A stretch of DNA of 64,000 nucleotides, from positions 186,001-250,000 of the forward strand of contig JAFEMH010002320.1 in the NCBI GenBank assembly GCA_022495995.1, written 5' to 3'. Shown piece by piece: positions 36,711 to 46,770 of the stretch. The translations under genes were made by a program, and so were the position numbers. Below the pieces are notes generated by a model. That model saw only the letters and a program-made list of their open reading frames with translations, had not been told where the DNA came from and searched no databases. This DNA comes from Adenophora triphylla var. japonica (lineage: Eukaryota > Streptophyta > Magnoliopsida > Asterales > Campanulaceae). Numbering within the stretch: position 1 is the first letter of the stretch; each line of letters begins with the position of its first letter.

Positions 36711-36903
36711 CACTACCACATTTTCGAACAAATGTAATGCATCAAATGCAACAAATGCAACAATGCTTTAGAATGGCGTTGCATTATTTCATTAATGCAA
36801 CGATTTATTTGAACTATTACAACAACTATGGCTTCTGCGTTGCCTTCGGTTTCTAGGCGTTACATTAGATTCTGCAAATGCAACGCCATCAATAAGGCCC
36901 TTG

Positions 36904-37134
36904 CATTAAGTTACTTGGCGTTGCATTATATCCTTTCTAATGCAATAGCTATATTACTAATGCAACGCCTTCAATAACACCCTTGCATTAAGTTACTTGG
37001 CGTTGCATTATATCCTTCTAATGCAATTGTTATATTACTAATGCAACGCCTTCAATAACACCCTTCCATTAAGTTACTTGGCGTTGCATTATAACCTTCT
37101 AATGCAATTGTTATATTACTAATGCAACGCCATC
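36904..37134 (+). repeat. 81-bp subterminal tandem repeats, three units
   Basis: The phrase AAGTTACTTGGCGTTGCATT recurs at 36908, 36990 and 37071 (periods 82 and 81). Each unit also contains TAATGCAACGCC, the exact reverse complement of GGCGTTGCATTA, so each can fold into a hairpin. Confidence 0.85.
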
Positions 37135-38650
37135 AATACCACCACCACTACTACCACCACTACAACCACTACCACCACTACTACCACTACTACCACTACC
37201 ACCACTAATACTACTACCACTACTACTACTACTACTACCACCACTACTACCACTACTACTACCACCACCACTACTACCACTACCACCACTAATACTAATT
37301 CCACTACTACTACTACTACCACCACTACTACCACTACTACCACCACCATCACCACCACCACTACTACCACTACCACTACCACTATCACCACTACTACCAC
37401 TACCACTACTACCACTACCACCACTACTACCACTATTACTACCATCACAACCACCACTACTACTACTACCACTTCTACAACTACTACCACCACTACTACC
37501 ACTACTACCGCTACTATCACTACTACTATCACTACTACCAATATCACTACTACCACCACTACCACCACCATCACCACCACTATTACTACTACCAGTACCA
37601 CTACCACTACCACCACTACTACTACCAGTATCACTGTCATTACCACCACTACTACTACCACCACTACCACCACTACTACCACTACTACTGCTACTGCCAC
37701 TAATATTACCACTACTACTAGCACTATCACTACTATCACCACTAACACCACCACCACCACCACTACCACCACTACTACCAGTACCACTACCACCACTACT
37801 ACTACCACCACTACTACCACTACCACCACTACTACCACTACTACAGCTACTGCCACTACTACTACCAGCTCTTCTATCACTACCACCACTACTACCATTA
37901 CTATCGCTACTACCACTACTACTACCACTACTACCACTGCCACCACCACCACCACCATCACCACCACCACCACCACCACCACTACTACCACTACCACTAC
38001 TAGTACCACTACCACTACTACTACCACCACCACCACCACCACCACCACCACTACCACTACCACCACTACTACTACCACCACTACTACACTATCACCACTA
38101 CTATCACTACTACCACTACCACTACTACTACTACCACCACCACCACTATCACTATCACCACTACTACCACTACCACCACTACTATCACTACCACTACTAC
38201 TACTACCGCTACTACCACTACTATCACTACCAATACTACCAACACTACCCCCACCACCACCACTACTACTATCACCACTGCTATTACCACTACTACTACT
38301 ACCACTACCACCACCACCACTACCACTACTACCACGACTACTACCACTACTACCACTACTACTACTACCACTACTACCACTACTACCACCACCACTACCA
38401 CCACTACTATCACTACCACCACTACTACCACTATCACCACTACTATCACTACTACCGCTACTACCACTACAACTACCACTACGACCACTACCACTACCAC
38501 CACTACCACTACAACCACTATTACTACCACAACTACTATTACTACTACCACCACACTACAAATACCATTACCACTACCACCACCACTACTACCATCGCTA
38601 GTATTACTACTACCACCACTACCACCACTACTACCACTACCACCAATAGC
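37135..38650. repeat. Imperfect ACC/ACT trinucleotide array, about 1.5 kb
   Basis: Nearly every triplet on the plus strand is ACC, ACT or a one-base variant (ATC, ACA, GCT), so that strand has very little G and the other is a GGT/AGT array. It starts directly from the CAATACC end of the last 81-bp unit. Long open frames here (poly-Val on the minus strand) follow from the repeat and are not genes. Confidence 0.95.
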
Positions 38651-38818
38651 ATTTACTTCTAACAATCTTTTAATTAAAAAATTAACTTTTTAACAATTTT
38701 TTTGAAAAAACAGTTAACTTTCTAACAGTTTTTGCAAAGTTCTATACTGTATATTAACCTTTTTTTTTCAATTTTTTTTGGATAAAGAATATTATTTTAG
38801 ACTTTTGTTTATTATATA

Positions 38819-39105
38819 CTCCCTCCGTCCCGGTCGAAGTGTCCCAACTTTCTATTTTGAGCGTCCTATTTAAAATGTCTCATACCCAAAAAAGGAAAAA
38901 AAATTCACTATTCTACCCACTCATTCTCTCTCCTACTTTAATTTTACACTCACAATATTCTCTCTCCTAACTATTCCTCCCACTCATTCTCTCTCCTATT
39001 TAATTTTTTATACTCACAACATTTAAACTTTTCTCTTTCTTACATCACTTTCCTTAATTCTCGTGTAATTGTCCTTTTCGGACACTTCGGCCGGGACGGA
39101 GGGAG
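38819..39105. mobile_element. Stowaway-type MITE, 287 bp
   Basis: Inverted ends CTCCCTCCGTCCCGG and CCGGGACGGAGGGAG, with matching inner arms (CGAAGTGTCC and GGACACTTCG), flanked by TA on both sides (38817-38818 and 39106-39107). This is the Tc1/mariner-derived Stowaway signature. It has no coding capacity. Confidence 0.92.
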
Positions 39106-39182
39106 TACATTTTTTACAAAAAGTTATATAAAAAATTATGAATTTTGAAAAAAATAAAACTGAATTTTTTAAAAAAATACTC

Positions 39183-39233
39183 TTCGTAAGTTACTTGACG
39201 TTGCATTATATCCTTCTAATACAATATGGCGGG
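39183..39233 (+). repeat. Displaced copy of the CACTA subterminal repeat
   Basis: TAAGTTACTTGACGTTGCAT and following bases match the 81-bp unit with two changes, 2.1 kb from the main block. The trinucleotide array and the MITE expanded or inserted within the subterminal region. Confidence 0.75.
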
Positions 39234-39315
39234 CTATTAAATTTAATTTCCCTCTCTTTTTTTTCGAGAAAATTCAAATGATCTGTAATCTAGAAACCCT
39301 TTCCTTTCTCATTCC

Positions 39316-40107
39316 ATGAGACTGTATCTAGAAACCCTTTTCTTTTCCTCTCTAATTCACTCTCAGTTTCTCTTCTTCGAATCCCCCTCTGTTCTCCTCG
39401 GCGTTTCCAAGGAGGAATCCAAGTGTTCGACCGTTGGTATTCAGGGCATTGCTTGGGCTTTCGGCGACATGATCTTCGCCCTCGTCTACTGCACTGCCGG
39501 AATCTCAGGTAAATTAATCAGTTTTTTACAATTAATCGAACAATTGGAAGGCAATTTGGGGTTATTGTTGGGGATTTTGATATGTGTAGGTGGGCATATT
39601 ATTCCGGCGGTGACATTTGGGTTGTTTCTGGCGAGGAAATTGTCGTTGACAAGGGCATTGTACTGCATAGTGATGCAGTGTCTGGGTGCGATTTGTGGTT
39701 CGGGCGTGATTAGGGGATTTGAATGAGGGAGCACGTGCAAGCGTCTTGGTGGTGGAGCCAACCTTGTTGCCCATGGTTATACCAAAGGTTCTGGTCTTGG
39801 GGCGGAGATTATTGGCACATTTGTTATGGTTTACACCATTTTCTCAGACACCGATGCCAAGCGCAGTTCCCGTGACTCTCACTTCCCTGTACGTATCCAT
39901 CTAACATTTCTTCACACATACACACATACACAGCCACTAACACACAGTTGTATGATTAATTGATGTTGGTTGGATGTGCAGATTTTGGCGTCGTTGCCAA
40001 TTGGGTTTGCAGTGTTCTTGGTGCATTTAGCGAATATTCCGATCACCGGAACTGGGATTAACCCGGCTAGGAGTTTGGGTGCTGCCCTTATTTACAATAA
40101 GTATTAA
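39316..40107 (+). pseudogene. PIP-type aquaporin gene fragment, inactivated
   Basis: Codes for PIP sequence from before the second membrane helix ([18 protein letters not shown]) to the second NPA box ([18 protein letters not shown]). The [14 protein letters not shown] and [12 protein letters not shown] pieces point to the PIP1 type. Two introns sit at the conserved PIP positions: 39509-39589 (after AGIS-G) and 39889-39981 (after SHFP), both GT-AG, so this is a genomic, not a retrotransposed, copy. Exon 1 lacks the N-terminus and first helix, and the last exon is missing after YNK. The first NPA box reads IPA (GGHIIPAV), and a TGA at 39724-39726 follows RGFE. It cannot make a working water channel. 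Confidence 0.9.
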
Positions 40108-40296
40108 CATCATATATGACTACCAGTGTATCTAATTCTTGGTTTCACTTCTCTTTTTGTTCTCCTCGGCTTTAGAGAGATAGGTAGGGAAAGAGGGAGA
40201 TAGAGATGATTTTGTATTTTTGAAAATTGTGAACTTGCTGTGCATCTTCTATTGTCATTATACACTGATGTCTTTTGTTATCACCTCACTGTTGTT

Positions 40297-40366
40297 ATGT
40301 TCTATAGATGGCAATCTAAGCGTGATTTTGTATTCTCGAGGCAATGGTTTCGTGGACAAGATGGAG
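40297..40366 (+). pseudogene. Exon-like fragment, unidentified
   Basis: Bounded by TATAG and GTAAGT and open in one frame (WQSKRDFVFSRQWFRGQ). The composition suggests a captured exon of a third gene, possibly of the START-domain type, but I cannot assign it. Less clear exon-like pieces lie at about 40490-40590 and 40749-40820. Confidence 0.3.
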
Positions 40367-41065
40367 CTTATAGTAAGTGTGTAATGTATAGAGTTGAATT
40401 GTCCAATTTATTCTCATTACATTTTGAGATAAGTAGTTTCGAACTGCATATATGATTCCATCAATTGATATGCATAAACAAAAAAACTCTCAAGGTCAGG
40501 CGCAACTATGAAAATAGTGGCAGACATCTGATGATGAATGGAAAGTACTTGGAAGTTGCTAAATCTGGTTGTTTCACATAAGGTATGAATTTTGATTGTA
40601 TTTGTCAATTTTTTGTATAAGCCTAATAGACTCAATTATGTTAGCATATATGGTTGGAGATTCTGATTGGAACGGTAATTGTATGAGATAGAATGGCATG
40701 GTAACTTAAATAATTTTTTAATTGGTATATTGGCCTATCTTGCTTCAGATAGAACCGAATGGTGAAGAATGATTCCTCGAGGTGTTCACCAGTAGTTGGG
40801 AAAATCTGACTGAGCTGTAGGTATTTTGAGTTGTCAAATGTTCAATTGATGATTTCAGGAGTCAATTCTCCTTTCCATACTATCCTCAGTAGAACTGTTA
40901 TTCTGCCCAAGATTTGCATGTGACAGGTCGCGTGCGTATAATTAAGATTGTACTAGTGGTATAATACCATATAATTTTTAACAATATTTAGTAATGTTCA
41001 AAAATGTTCTGTTGGTTAAATTGAATTGAGCCCATGTTTGACTTACGCTGCCATTTGCTGCGTAG

Positions 41066-41510
41066 ATTGATAACAATGTTGCAAGGGAGATCATAAATCA
41101 TAGGTCACTTCGGCATCCAAATATAATTCGATTTAAGGAGGCAAGTTTTTTCTTCTCTCTGCAATTTTGATTTCTAGATTATTTCTGATGGTTACTCTGA
41201 AAAGGATTTGGTTGTAGGCGGTACTTACTCCTACTCACCTTGCTATTGTCATGGAATATGCTGCTGGAGGAGAGCTCTTTGAGCGGATCTGTAATGCTGG
41301 AAGGTTCAGTGAAGACGAGGTTCACTAACTTATTTCTAACATGGCACATAGCTTACATCATTTGAATATGAAGGATGCTTATACTCGGTTTTGTTGCCTT
41401 TTTCATTTTGAAATCTCGTTTGGTTGATATATCTCCTTCATGATTTCAGGCTAGGCACTTCTTTCAGCGGCTTATATCAGGTGTCAACTACTGTCACTCC
41501 AGTTGCGCAG
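41066..41510 (+). pseudogene. SnRK2 protein kinase gene fragment (three consecutive exons)
   Basis: Exon a, 41066-41140 (75 bp), encodes [20 protein letters not shown], where the normal SnRK2 start is IDENV. Exon b, 41218-41319 (102 bp), encodes [20 protein letters not shown] and NAGRFSEDE. Exon c, 41450-41510, encodes ARHFFQRLISGVNYCHS. The boundaries match SnRK2 gene structure. Intron a begins GC rather than GT (GAG/GCAAGT). The ATP-binding loop and lysine, the catalytic loop HRDLK and all later parts are missing, so no kinase can be made. This is a DNA-level capture with introns retained. Confidence 0.88.
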
Positions 41511-41574
41511 GTGATCTTTCTCTGTTCTTGTTTCTGCTTTCATGTCTTTTCTGTAACTTTGTTCTCTTATGCAG

Positions 41575-41650
41575 TGGCATGGGTCCTGATTCCCGAGTTT
41601 TGGTTCGTAAAAGTAGGAAGCAGGCTGAACAATATCATCGTCTATACAAA
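41575..41650 (+). pseudogene. Proteasome alpha-2 subunit exon (PAB/PSMA2 type)
   Basis: One exon bounded by TTATGCAG and GTAACA encodes GMGPDSRVLVRKSRKQAEQY and HRLYK, a highly conserved piece of the 20S proteasome alpha-2 subunit. It starts only 64 bp after the SnRK2 exon c. The donor GTGATC of the kinase and the acceptor TTATGCAG of the proteasome gene now bound one chimeric intron. Confidence 0.85.
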
Positions 41651-42892
41651 GTAACAATCAGTCTCCTTTATCGATGTTTGTTCTCTTTATTGTTTCCTGT
41701 TATCTTTTACCTTTCCATCTTTCATTCATGTTCAATGGCTATACTTGCAAGTGCTAGTGGTGAGATTTTGGAGCAAATTTTAGTGTATGACATTGTAGCC
41801 TTGCAAACTATAGCATGAACTTTGTTTAATTTTAGATGAGGGCTATATAGCAGACGCTTGAGTCGCTGAGTATGCCTGTGAAAGTTCTATCTGAGTTAAT
41901 ATACAATAGAGATGCACTTAGATCCTGAAACTTTACAATACACATTATACATTTGAGGCGTCAAAAGAGCTTTTCTTCCAAACAACAACCCCACTTTGAA
42001 AGCTGAGTTGATACAGCTGATTAGGCCTGTCTTTGTTCAGCCTAGAGAGCATTTTGATTAATGGTATAAAGGTTCATTTATTTTCTCACATCCTGCCATT
42101 GCAGCAAGATTCACATTTTCTGTTTGTTTGATTTGAACCTCGATATTAAACAATTGTTTGTTTTTCTGAATGAAGAAACCTCAGTCTTGTTGCGATTCAT
42201 TGGAGTTGTTCATACTGTTGTTTGGATGCTCGATGACTTGGAATGTGTTCTCTGTTTTTATTGAGCTATCAACGTTTGTGACATTATTGTGGTGTAAACA
42301 CTTCATGTAAATGCTCCATTGTGCTATAACCACAACAATAGTTGGTCTCTATTCTAATCAATTATGTTTTAACTTGTAGGTACATGTTGATCAGCTGTCT
42401 TAGCAACAAAATTATAACATCCAACATAGTGGAGGCTATTTTTTGTTTTGCATCATTTAATGGGTTGTAGTTAAGCTATAGTTGTTATGATAGAAGATTA
42501 TGATCTTTTGGGCACAAACTGTTCATGTGTCTTTTGTAATATGTCGTTAGGGAACGAAACTTATGTTACTTATTATGTGTCAATTTGGGCACAAATCTTG
42601 TCAATGCATGTTACCTTTTATGTTAATTGAAACCCTTTTTTTATTGTCAATATTATGATTTTATTATCTATCGATTTATTTACTAGTATTATTATTATTA
42701 TTAGAGTAGTTTGCATTCATTTCTAGATAATCAACAAAATAATTTTCTCCGCCAATCCCTTTTTTTATTCATAGTTCCTATTTAAAAGTAAGTATTAATC
42801 CATATTAACAGTGTCATCGTGTGATCGACCCGCATTTGCCATTTTTACACAACATATCCACCGTGTACTTGCGGTATTAAAATAAGCCGCTA
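41651..42892. other. Intergenic DNA, no recognisable feature
   Basis: AT-rich, with intron-like composition at first. No further kinase or proteasome exon, ORF or terminal inverted repeat of the CACTA-like element was found. Confidence 0.5.
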
Positions 42893-43152
42893 AGTTTTGG
42901 ATTAACAACAAGAATTAAGGAAAAGTAGGAGTTAGAATTAGTGGGAGGAGGTGTTTGTGAGTATGAAAAATAAAATAGGAGATAGAATGAGTGGGAGAAA
43001 TAGTAATTTGATTGGTGTTGTAAGTATAAAAGTAAAGTATAAGAGAGAATGTGGGGGAGGAATAGTGTAAAAACTTTGCCATATTGGGAAGTCTCCACAA
43101 ACGTTGGACAAACGAAAAAGGAAATAATTATTCACACATGTGGGACGGAGGG

Positions 43153-43154
<2 letters not shown>
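42893..43154. mobile_element. Truncated Stowaway-type MITE
   Basis: Ends GGGACGGAGGGAG at 43142-43154. Its body (GAATGAGTGGGAG, GTATAAAAGTAAAG) resembles the MITE at 43199-43484. The opposite inverted end is absent. Confidence 0.65.

Positions 43155-43198
<44 letters not shown>
43155..43198. repeat. (TG)n(TA)n microsatellite
   Basis: About 5 TG units then about 18 TA units, ending in the TA that starts the next MITE. Confidence 0.95.
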
Positions 43199-43199
<1 letters not shown>

Positions 43200-43483
43200 T
43201 CCCTCCGTCCCGGTTCACTTGGCACCAAATTTCTGGGCACGGGGATTAAGGAAAAGTAAGTGAGAGAAAAAGTGAAAGAAAATATTGTGAGTATGAAGAA
43301 TTAAATAGGAGAGAGAATGAGTGGGAGGAATAGTTAGGAGAGAGAATGTTGTGAGTGTAAAAGTGAAGTAGGAGAGAGAATGAGTGGAGGAAATAGTAAA
43401 TATTCTTTTCCATTTTGGGCAGTGCCAGTGAAGTGGGACGACCCAAAATGGAAATTAGTGCCAAGTGAAGTGGGACGGAGGGA

Positions 43484-43484
<1 letters not shown>
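43199..43484. mobile_element. Stowaway-type MITE, 286 bp
   Basis: CTCCCTCCGTCCCGGTTCAC at one end and GTGAAGTGGGACGGAGGGAG at the other, flanked by TA (43197-43198 and 43485-43486). Internal arms CTTGGCAC and GTGCCAAG also pair. Confidence 0.92.

Positions 43485-43557
<73 letters not shown>
43485..43557. repeat. (TA)n(TG)n microsatellite
   Basis: About 18 TA then about 18 TG units, beginning in the target TA of the MITE and mirroring the array on its other side. Confidence 0.95.
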
Positions 43558-43558
<1 letters not shown>

Positions 43559-43677
43559 CATACGACTATAGACACCCCTCCTTGTACCTCTCACCTCCAA
43601 TTGCATACGGGATCTCCTTTTTTGCGTCTTTTTATTGGTATTCGTTAACTTTCATCTAATTTTGTTAATTGCATCTA

Positions 43678-43998
43678 TCGGATCGAAGTGCTTTAATAGT
43701 TTTTGCCAAGTAGATTTTGTACTTCATTTTGAAATGTTCTAAACATCTCAAACTGATTCATGTTAGTTTTGGACTTAAATTGAAATAGACATAGCCATAT
43801 CTAGATAAGTCATCAGTGAATGTAATGAAATACCGAAATCCTCCCCTAGCAATGTTGCTCATTGGTCCGCATACATCAGTATGTATTAAGCCCAATAAGT
43901 CACTAGCCTTTCACTACTCTTAGTGTAGGGTGGTTTGGTCATTTTGCCCAATAAACAAGACTCGCATATCTCATATGATTCAAAATCATGTGAGTCTA
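43678..43998 (-). pseudogene. Third, short copy of copia-1 integrase sequence
   Basis: Matches 6435-6750 and 32229-32548 closely (AGTGCTTTAATAGTTTTTGC, then the HTDVCGPM-coding part), except for a local rearrangement at 43752-43790. It is closer to the duplicate (AAGTAGATTTTG, ATCCTCCCC) than to unit 1. Both ends are abrupt. Confidence 0.85.
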
Positions 43999-45711
43999 AT
44001 TTCTTACCTTACATTCCAACTACCCTAAAATCCCCCTTATGTGATGAATATATGAACATGAATAAATTAGAGGAAAATTAGAAAAGAACACCTAAACTAG
44101 AAAGACTAGCCTTAAGGCCGGGCGTAGCGGGTGCCTAACACCTTTCCGTGACATAACCTAACCCCCGAACCCCTCTTAATATTTGGTTTCGTATGATTAA
44201 AATGAGTTAGAAATATGTTTCTATCAAAACATAGGTGGCAACTCTAAAAGGCATTAAAATGAATTAGACGTCCCTAGAAAGCATGTCACTTTCCCCGGGA
44301 TATCTATAGTGACGACTCCGCTGGTGAATGATTAATAAGAGGGTTAAACTTGATGCATGCTTTAGAAAAAAATTTTTTTTTTTGCAGTTTCTGTTCTCAG
44401 AAAGGCCAAATTCGGGCGAGTCTGGCATATTCAGCTAGAATCACACAAGTTTGGCTTCTCTGTTGAAAATCGTGCATTTTTGTCATATGTGACTCCGTGC
44501 TTATTCAGCTAAAATCTTATGCGGGGGTAGTTATTGTCTGAAATGGGGTTTATTTCCTTGTTTCTAAATAATTCTGGAAAATTGCCCGACTTTGGTGCCT
44601 CTTGGCATTCAAGCCCTACTCGGGTGAGTTTCATGCCCAATTGAGATTCAGGCGAATTTCGCCCTAGTAAGCCAATATGGGGCTTTCCAGAACATGGACA
44701 TACATGATGTAAAAATAGGCCTAAAGGGGCTATAAATATTTGTGTTTTCTATACATTTTTTTTATTATTTTTATTTTTACCGGTCACAAGGGTGATTCGG
44801 GAGTTATAATTTTCCTTTTTCTTATGTGCTTAAATGTTTCTCTATCCCTTCTTTTTGACATGCAAAATATTTTTGCCACATAGAATTAAATCACACTACT
44901 TGCACGAACTCTTATATGAACTGCTCACTTTCAAGTCCATAAGTATAACCACAAAAACCCGTCGAGGCCTACCTAGGGGGATTCCAATCTCTAATGACGT
45001 TGGTTTCTCGCGATGTGATGACCCTCATCCTGCTACGTGATCCAAACACCACACCAATGGGTATCTTATAAGCCTCTTCAGCTATTGCACAAACCACACA
45101 TGCTTAGATTAGGATATACACTCCGTGACTCCGTCAGTTTTAGTAAGTAGGGATTTCCTTGAGCCAACGTCACCAAACACACATAATGTTTCATTTAAAA
45201 GAAACTCGTGGTTATTATGGACAAATTTTCGTCTATACGTGTGTGGTTCATGACATTGATTCAATTAAATTCCTACATGCTTAGGTTTGGAAATAAAATG
45301 GTAAAATTCGAAAAAGTATATGGGACCGTGATATGGTCTATATACTAGTGTGACGATTTCGCTATTCTAGAGCCCTAGGTAGAAACCCAAAAAGGACTTT
45401 GTCCTTCCGACGATATATAGGAAATAATGTATAAAAGAGTCTGTTTCCTTATGAGGTGAGTCGTGTGCCCATGTTTGTGCTAAGCCTCTCCCGTGATCTG
45501 CATTGGTTGCTAAAACTGATGGGGCTCTATTCTTCTCCAACTTAGGTCCAATGGATCCAATTCAGTATATTCGAGATGCCGCAAGAAGGTTGATTTGTGA
45601 AGAGCTTGAATCCTCTCCAACTCTAATAGCCGGTGTCATCAACAATGGTAGTAGTAATGGTAACCCCACCAATGAGGCGATATTTGGTGTGATGAAGTGT
45701 AGGTGTTAGTG
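43999..45711 (+). mobile_element. Decayed gypsy LTR end and leader
   Basis: TAGTGACGACTCCGCTGGTG at 44308-44327 is a mutated form of the TTTGGCGACTCCGCTGGGG primer site at 61869. What lies left of it would be the end of an LTR and what lies right a non-coding leader. No ORF is supported. The element is cut at 45711. Confidence 0.45.
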
Positions 45712-46306
45712 CCCTAGGCCTATAGAGATAGACTTAAATGTAATGTCATTATTCATTTATATAAGAGACTGTTATTTTGATTTTTATTATATGTTTACAT
45801 GTTTATTGTAATAATCGTGTCCCTAGTACTTAAGAAGCACTAGTATGAAGTTTAATGGATAATCATGTGATGATTATATGCATAGAGATGCTCATTAAAC
45901 TCATGGGTACTTGTTAGAGAATAAGGTACTAGACATGACCCGTTATGAGATTTATGTTATGGTCAAATGTCATAATTAAATCTCATATAGTTATATCATT
46001 GATATCCTTTGACCTGAGATTATCATCGTCTTCCACTCTATGAATATTATGTTTGATATAGTTTAACGTTATCTTTAACCGGATAACAATAAGGGCTATT
46101 ATTGGCATGATAGGATTCTTTTTGGGAAGAATGATAAGTCAAGATGGAAATTTGTCCCTCGTAAAGAGAAATGTTTGCTAGGCCACTCGTAAGTAAGATT
46201 GATGATGTACATGGCCATGTCCGAATGAATTAATGTGATTAATAACATTCGATTGATCAATTTACTTGGTAACGAGAAAGCATTGAACAAAATGAGTTGA
46301 CATGGA
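45712..46306 (+). repeat. Plus-oriented LTR fragment related to copia-1
   Basis: Begins TGTTAGTGCCCTAGG and runs collinear with the reverse complement of the copia-1 LTR (CCTGAGATTATCATCGTCTTCC, read in the two halves CCTGAGATTATC and ATCGTCTTCCAC, is shared), but diverged. It stops at the gypsy-1 LTR start, so gypsy-1 inserted into it. It faces opposite to copia-1. Confidence 0.75.
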
Positions 46307-46495
46307 TGTAAGTACCCCAATCTGGATCACCCTCTTCCGAGCACACGGGAAACACCGCAGACTCACACAAACGGAGTCTCGAATACCCGTAACCCTCAAA
46401 AACCACAAAACCACCAACCAAACCAAGGGAGGGGCCTTTCTGGAACAAAAAAGGACAAAAGGACTTTTGAGGAATTATGCAAAAATAGCAGAGTT

Positions 46496-46741
46496 GGTCC
46501 GTACGGACCTCTTTGTTATCATAATTACTGAATCCTCTTAAAGTCCACCTTATTCCCTCAAATCCCGGAAAGCATCATTACTGAACTTCATGGGAGGTCC
46601 GTACGGACCTTATGCAAGTTGGTCCGTACGGATCTTCTTGTTACCAGACATCATGATTTCAGTATCCTCTTAAAGTCCAAGATATTCCCTCAAATTCGGG
46701 AAAACCAAAACTTTGGATTACATGGAAGGTCCGTACGGACC
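46496..46741. repeat. GGTCCGTACGGACC palindromes in the gypsy-1 LTR
   Basis: Perfect copies at 46496-46509, 46596-46609 and 46728-46741, and one with a single change at 46621-46634. The copies are followed on the plus strand by a CT then TTG-containing tail. The last copy is 22 bp before the TATA box. Confidence 0.9.
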
Positions 46742-46762
46742 TTCTTGCACGAAATTTTTTAC

Positions 46763-46770
46763 TATAAATA
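46763..46770 (+). promoter_or_regulatory. gypsy-1 LTR TATA box
   Basis: TATAAATA followed by AGAGGGCTCC and a strongly pyrimidine-rich leader. Confidence 0.7.

Larger units (their letters stand above)
36711..39233 (+). mobile_element. CACTA-like (En/Spm) left end; right end not found
   Basis: CACTACCACATTTTCG begins exactly where homology to the empty site at 30997 stops. TAT at 36708-36710 is a plausible 3-bp target duplication, the usual length for CACTA elements. Behind it are subterminal repeats with inverted 12-mers (GGCGTTGCATTA and TAATGCAACGCC), as is typical of CACTA ends. The same repeat recurs at 39183-39233 after a trinucleotide array and a MITE. I found neither the inverted terminus nor the resumed flank, so the right boundary is open and no transposase is visible. 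The gene fragments to about 41650 may be cargo. Confidence 0.6.

Noticed and set aside
37119..38665. Two long minus-strand ORFs (320 and 193 codons) made almost wholly of Val
   Set aside because: They are translations of the ACC/ACT array. A GTN-periodic repeat has no stop in that frame and carries no protein signal.
39316..40107. Functional aquaporin gene
   Set aside because: N-terminus and last exon missing, IPA in place of NPA, and a premature TGA.
42938..43659. ORFs with runs of Ile-Tyr and Val-Cys
   Set aside because: Read-through of TA and TG microsatellites and MITE ends.
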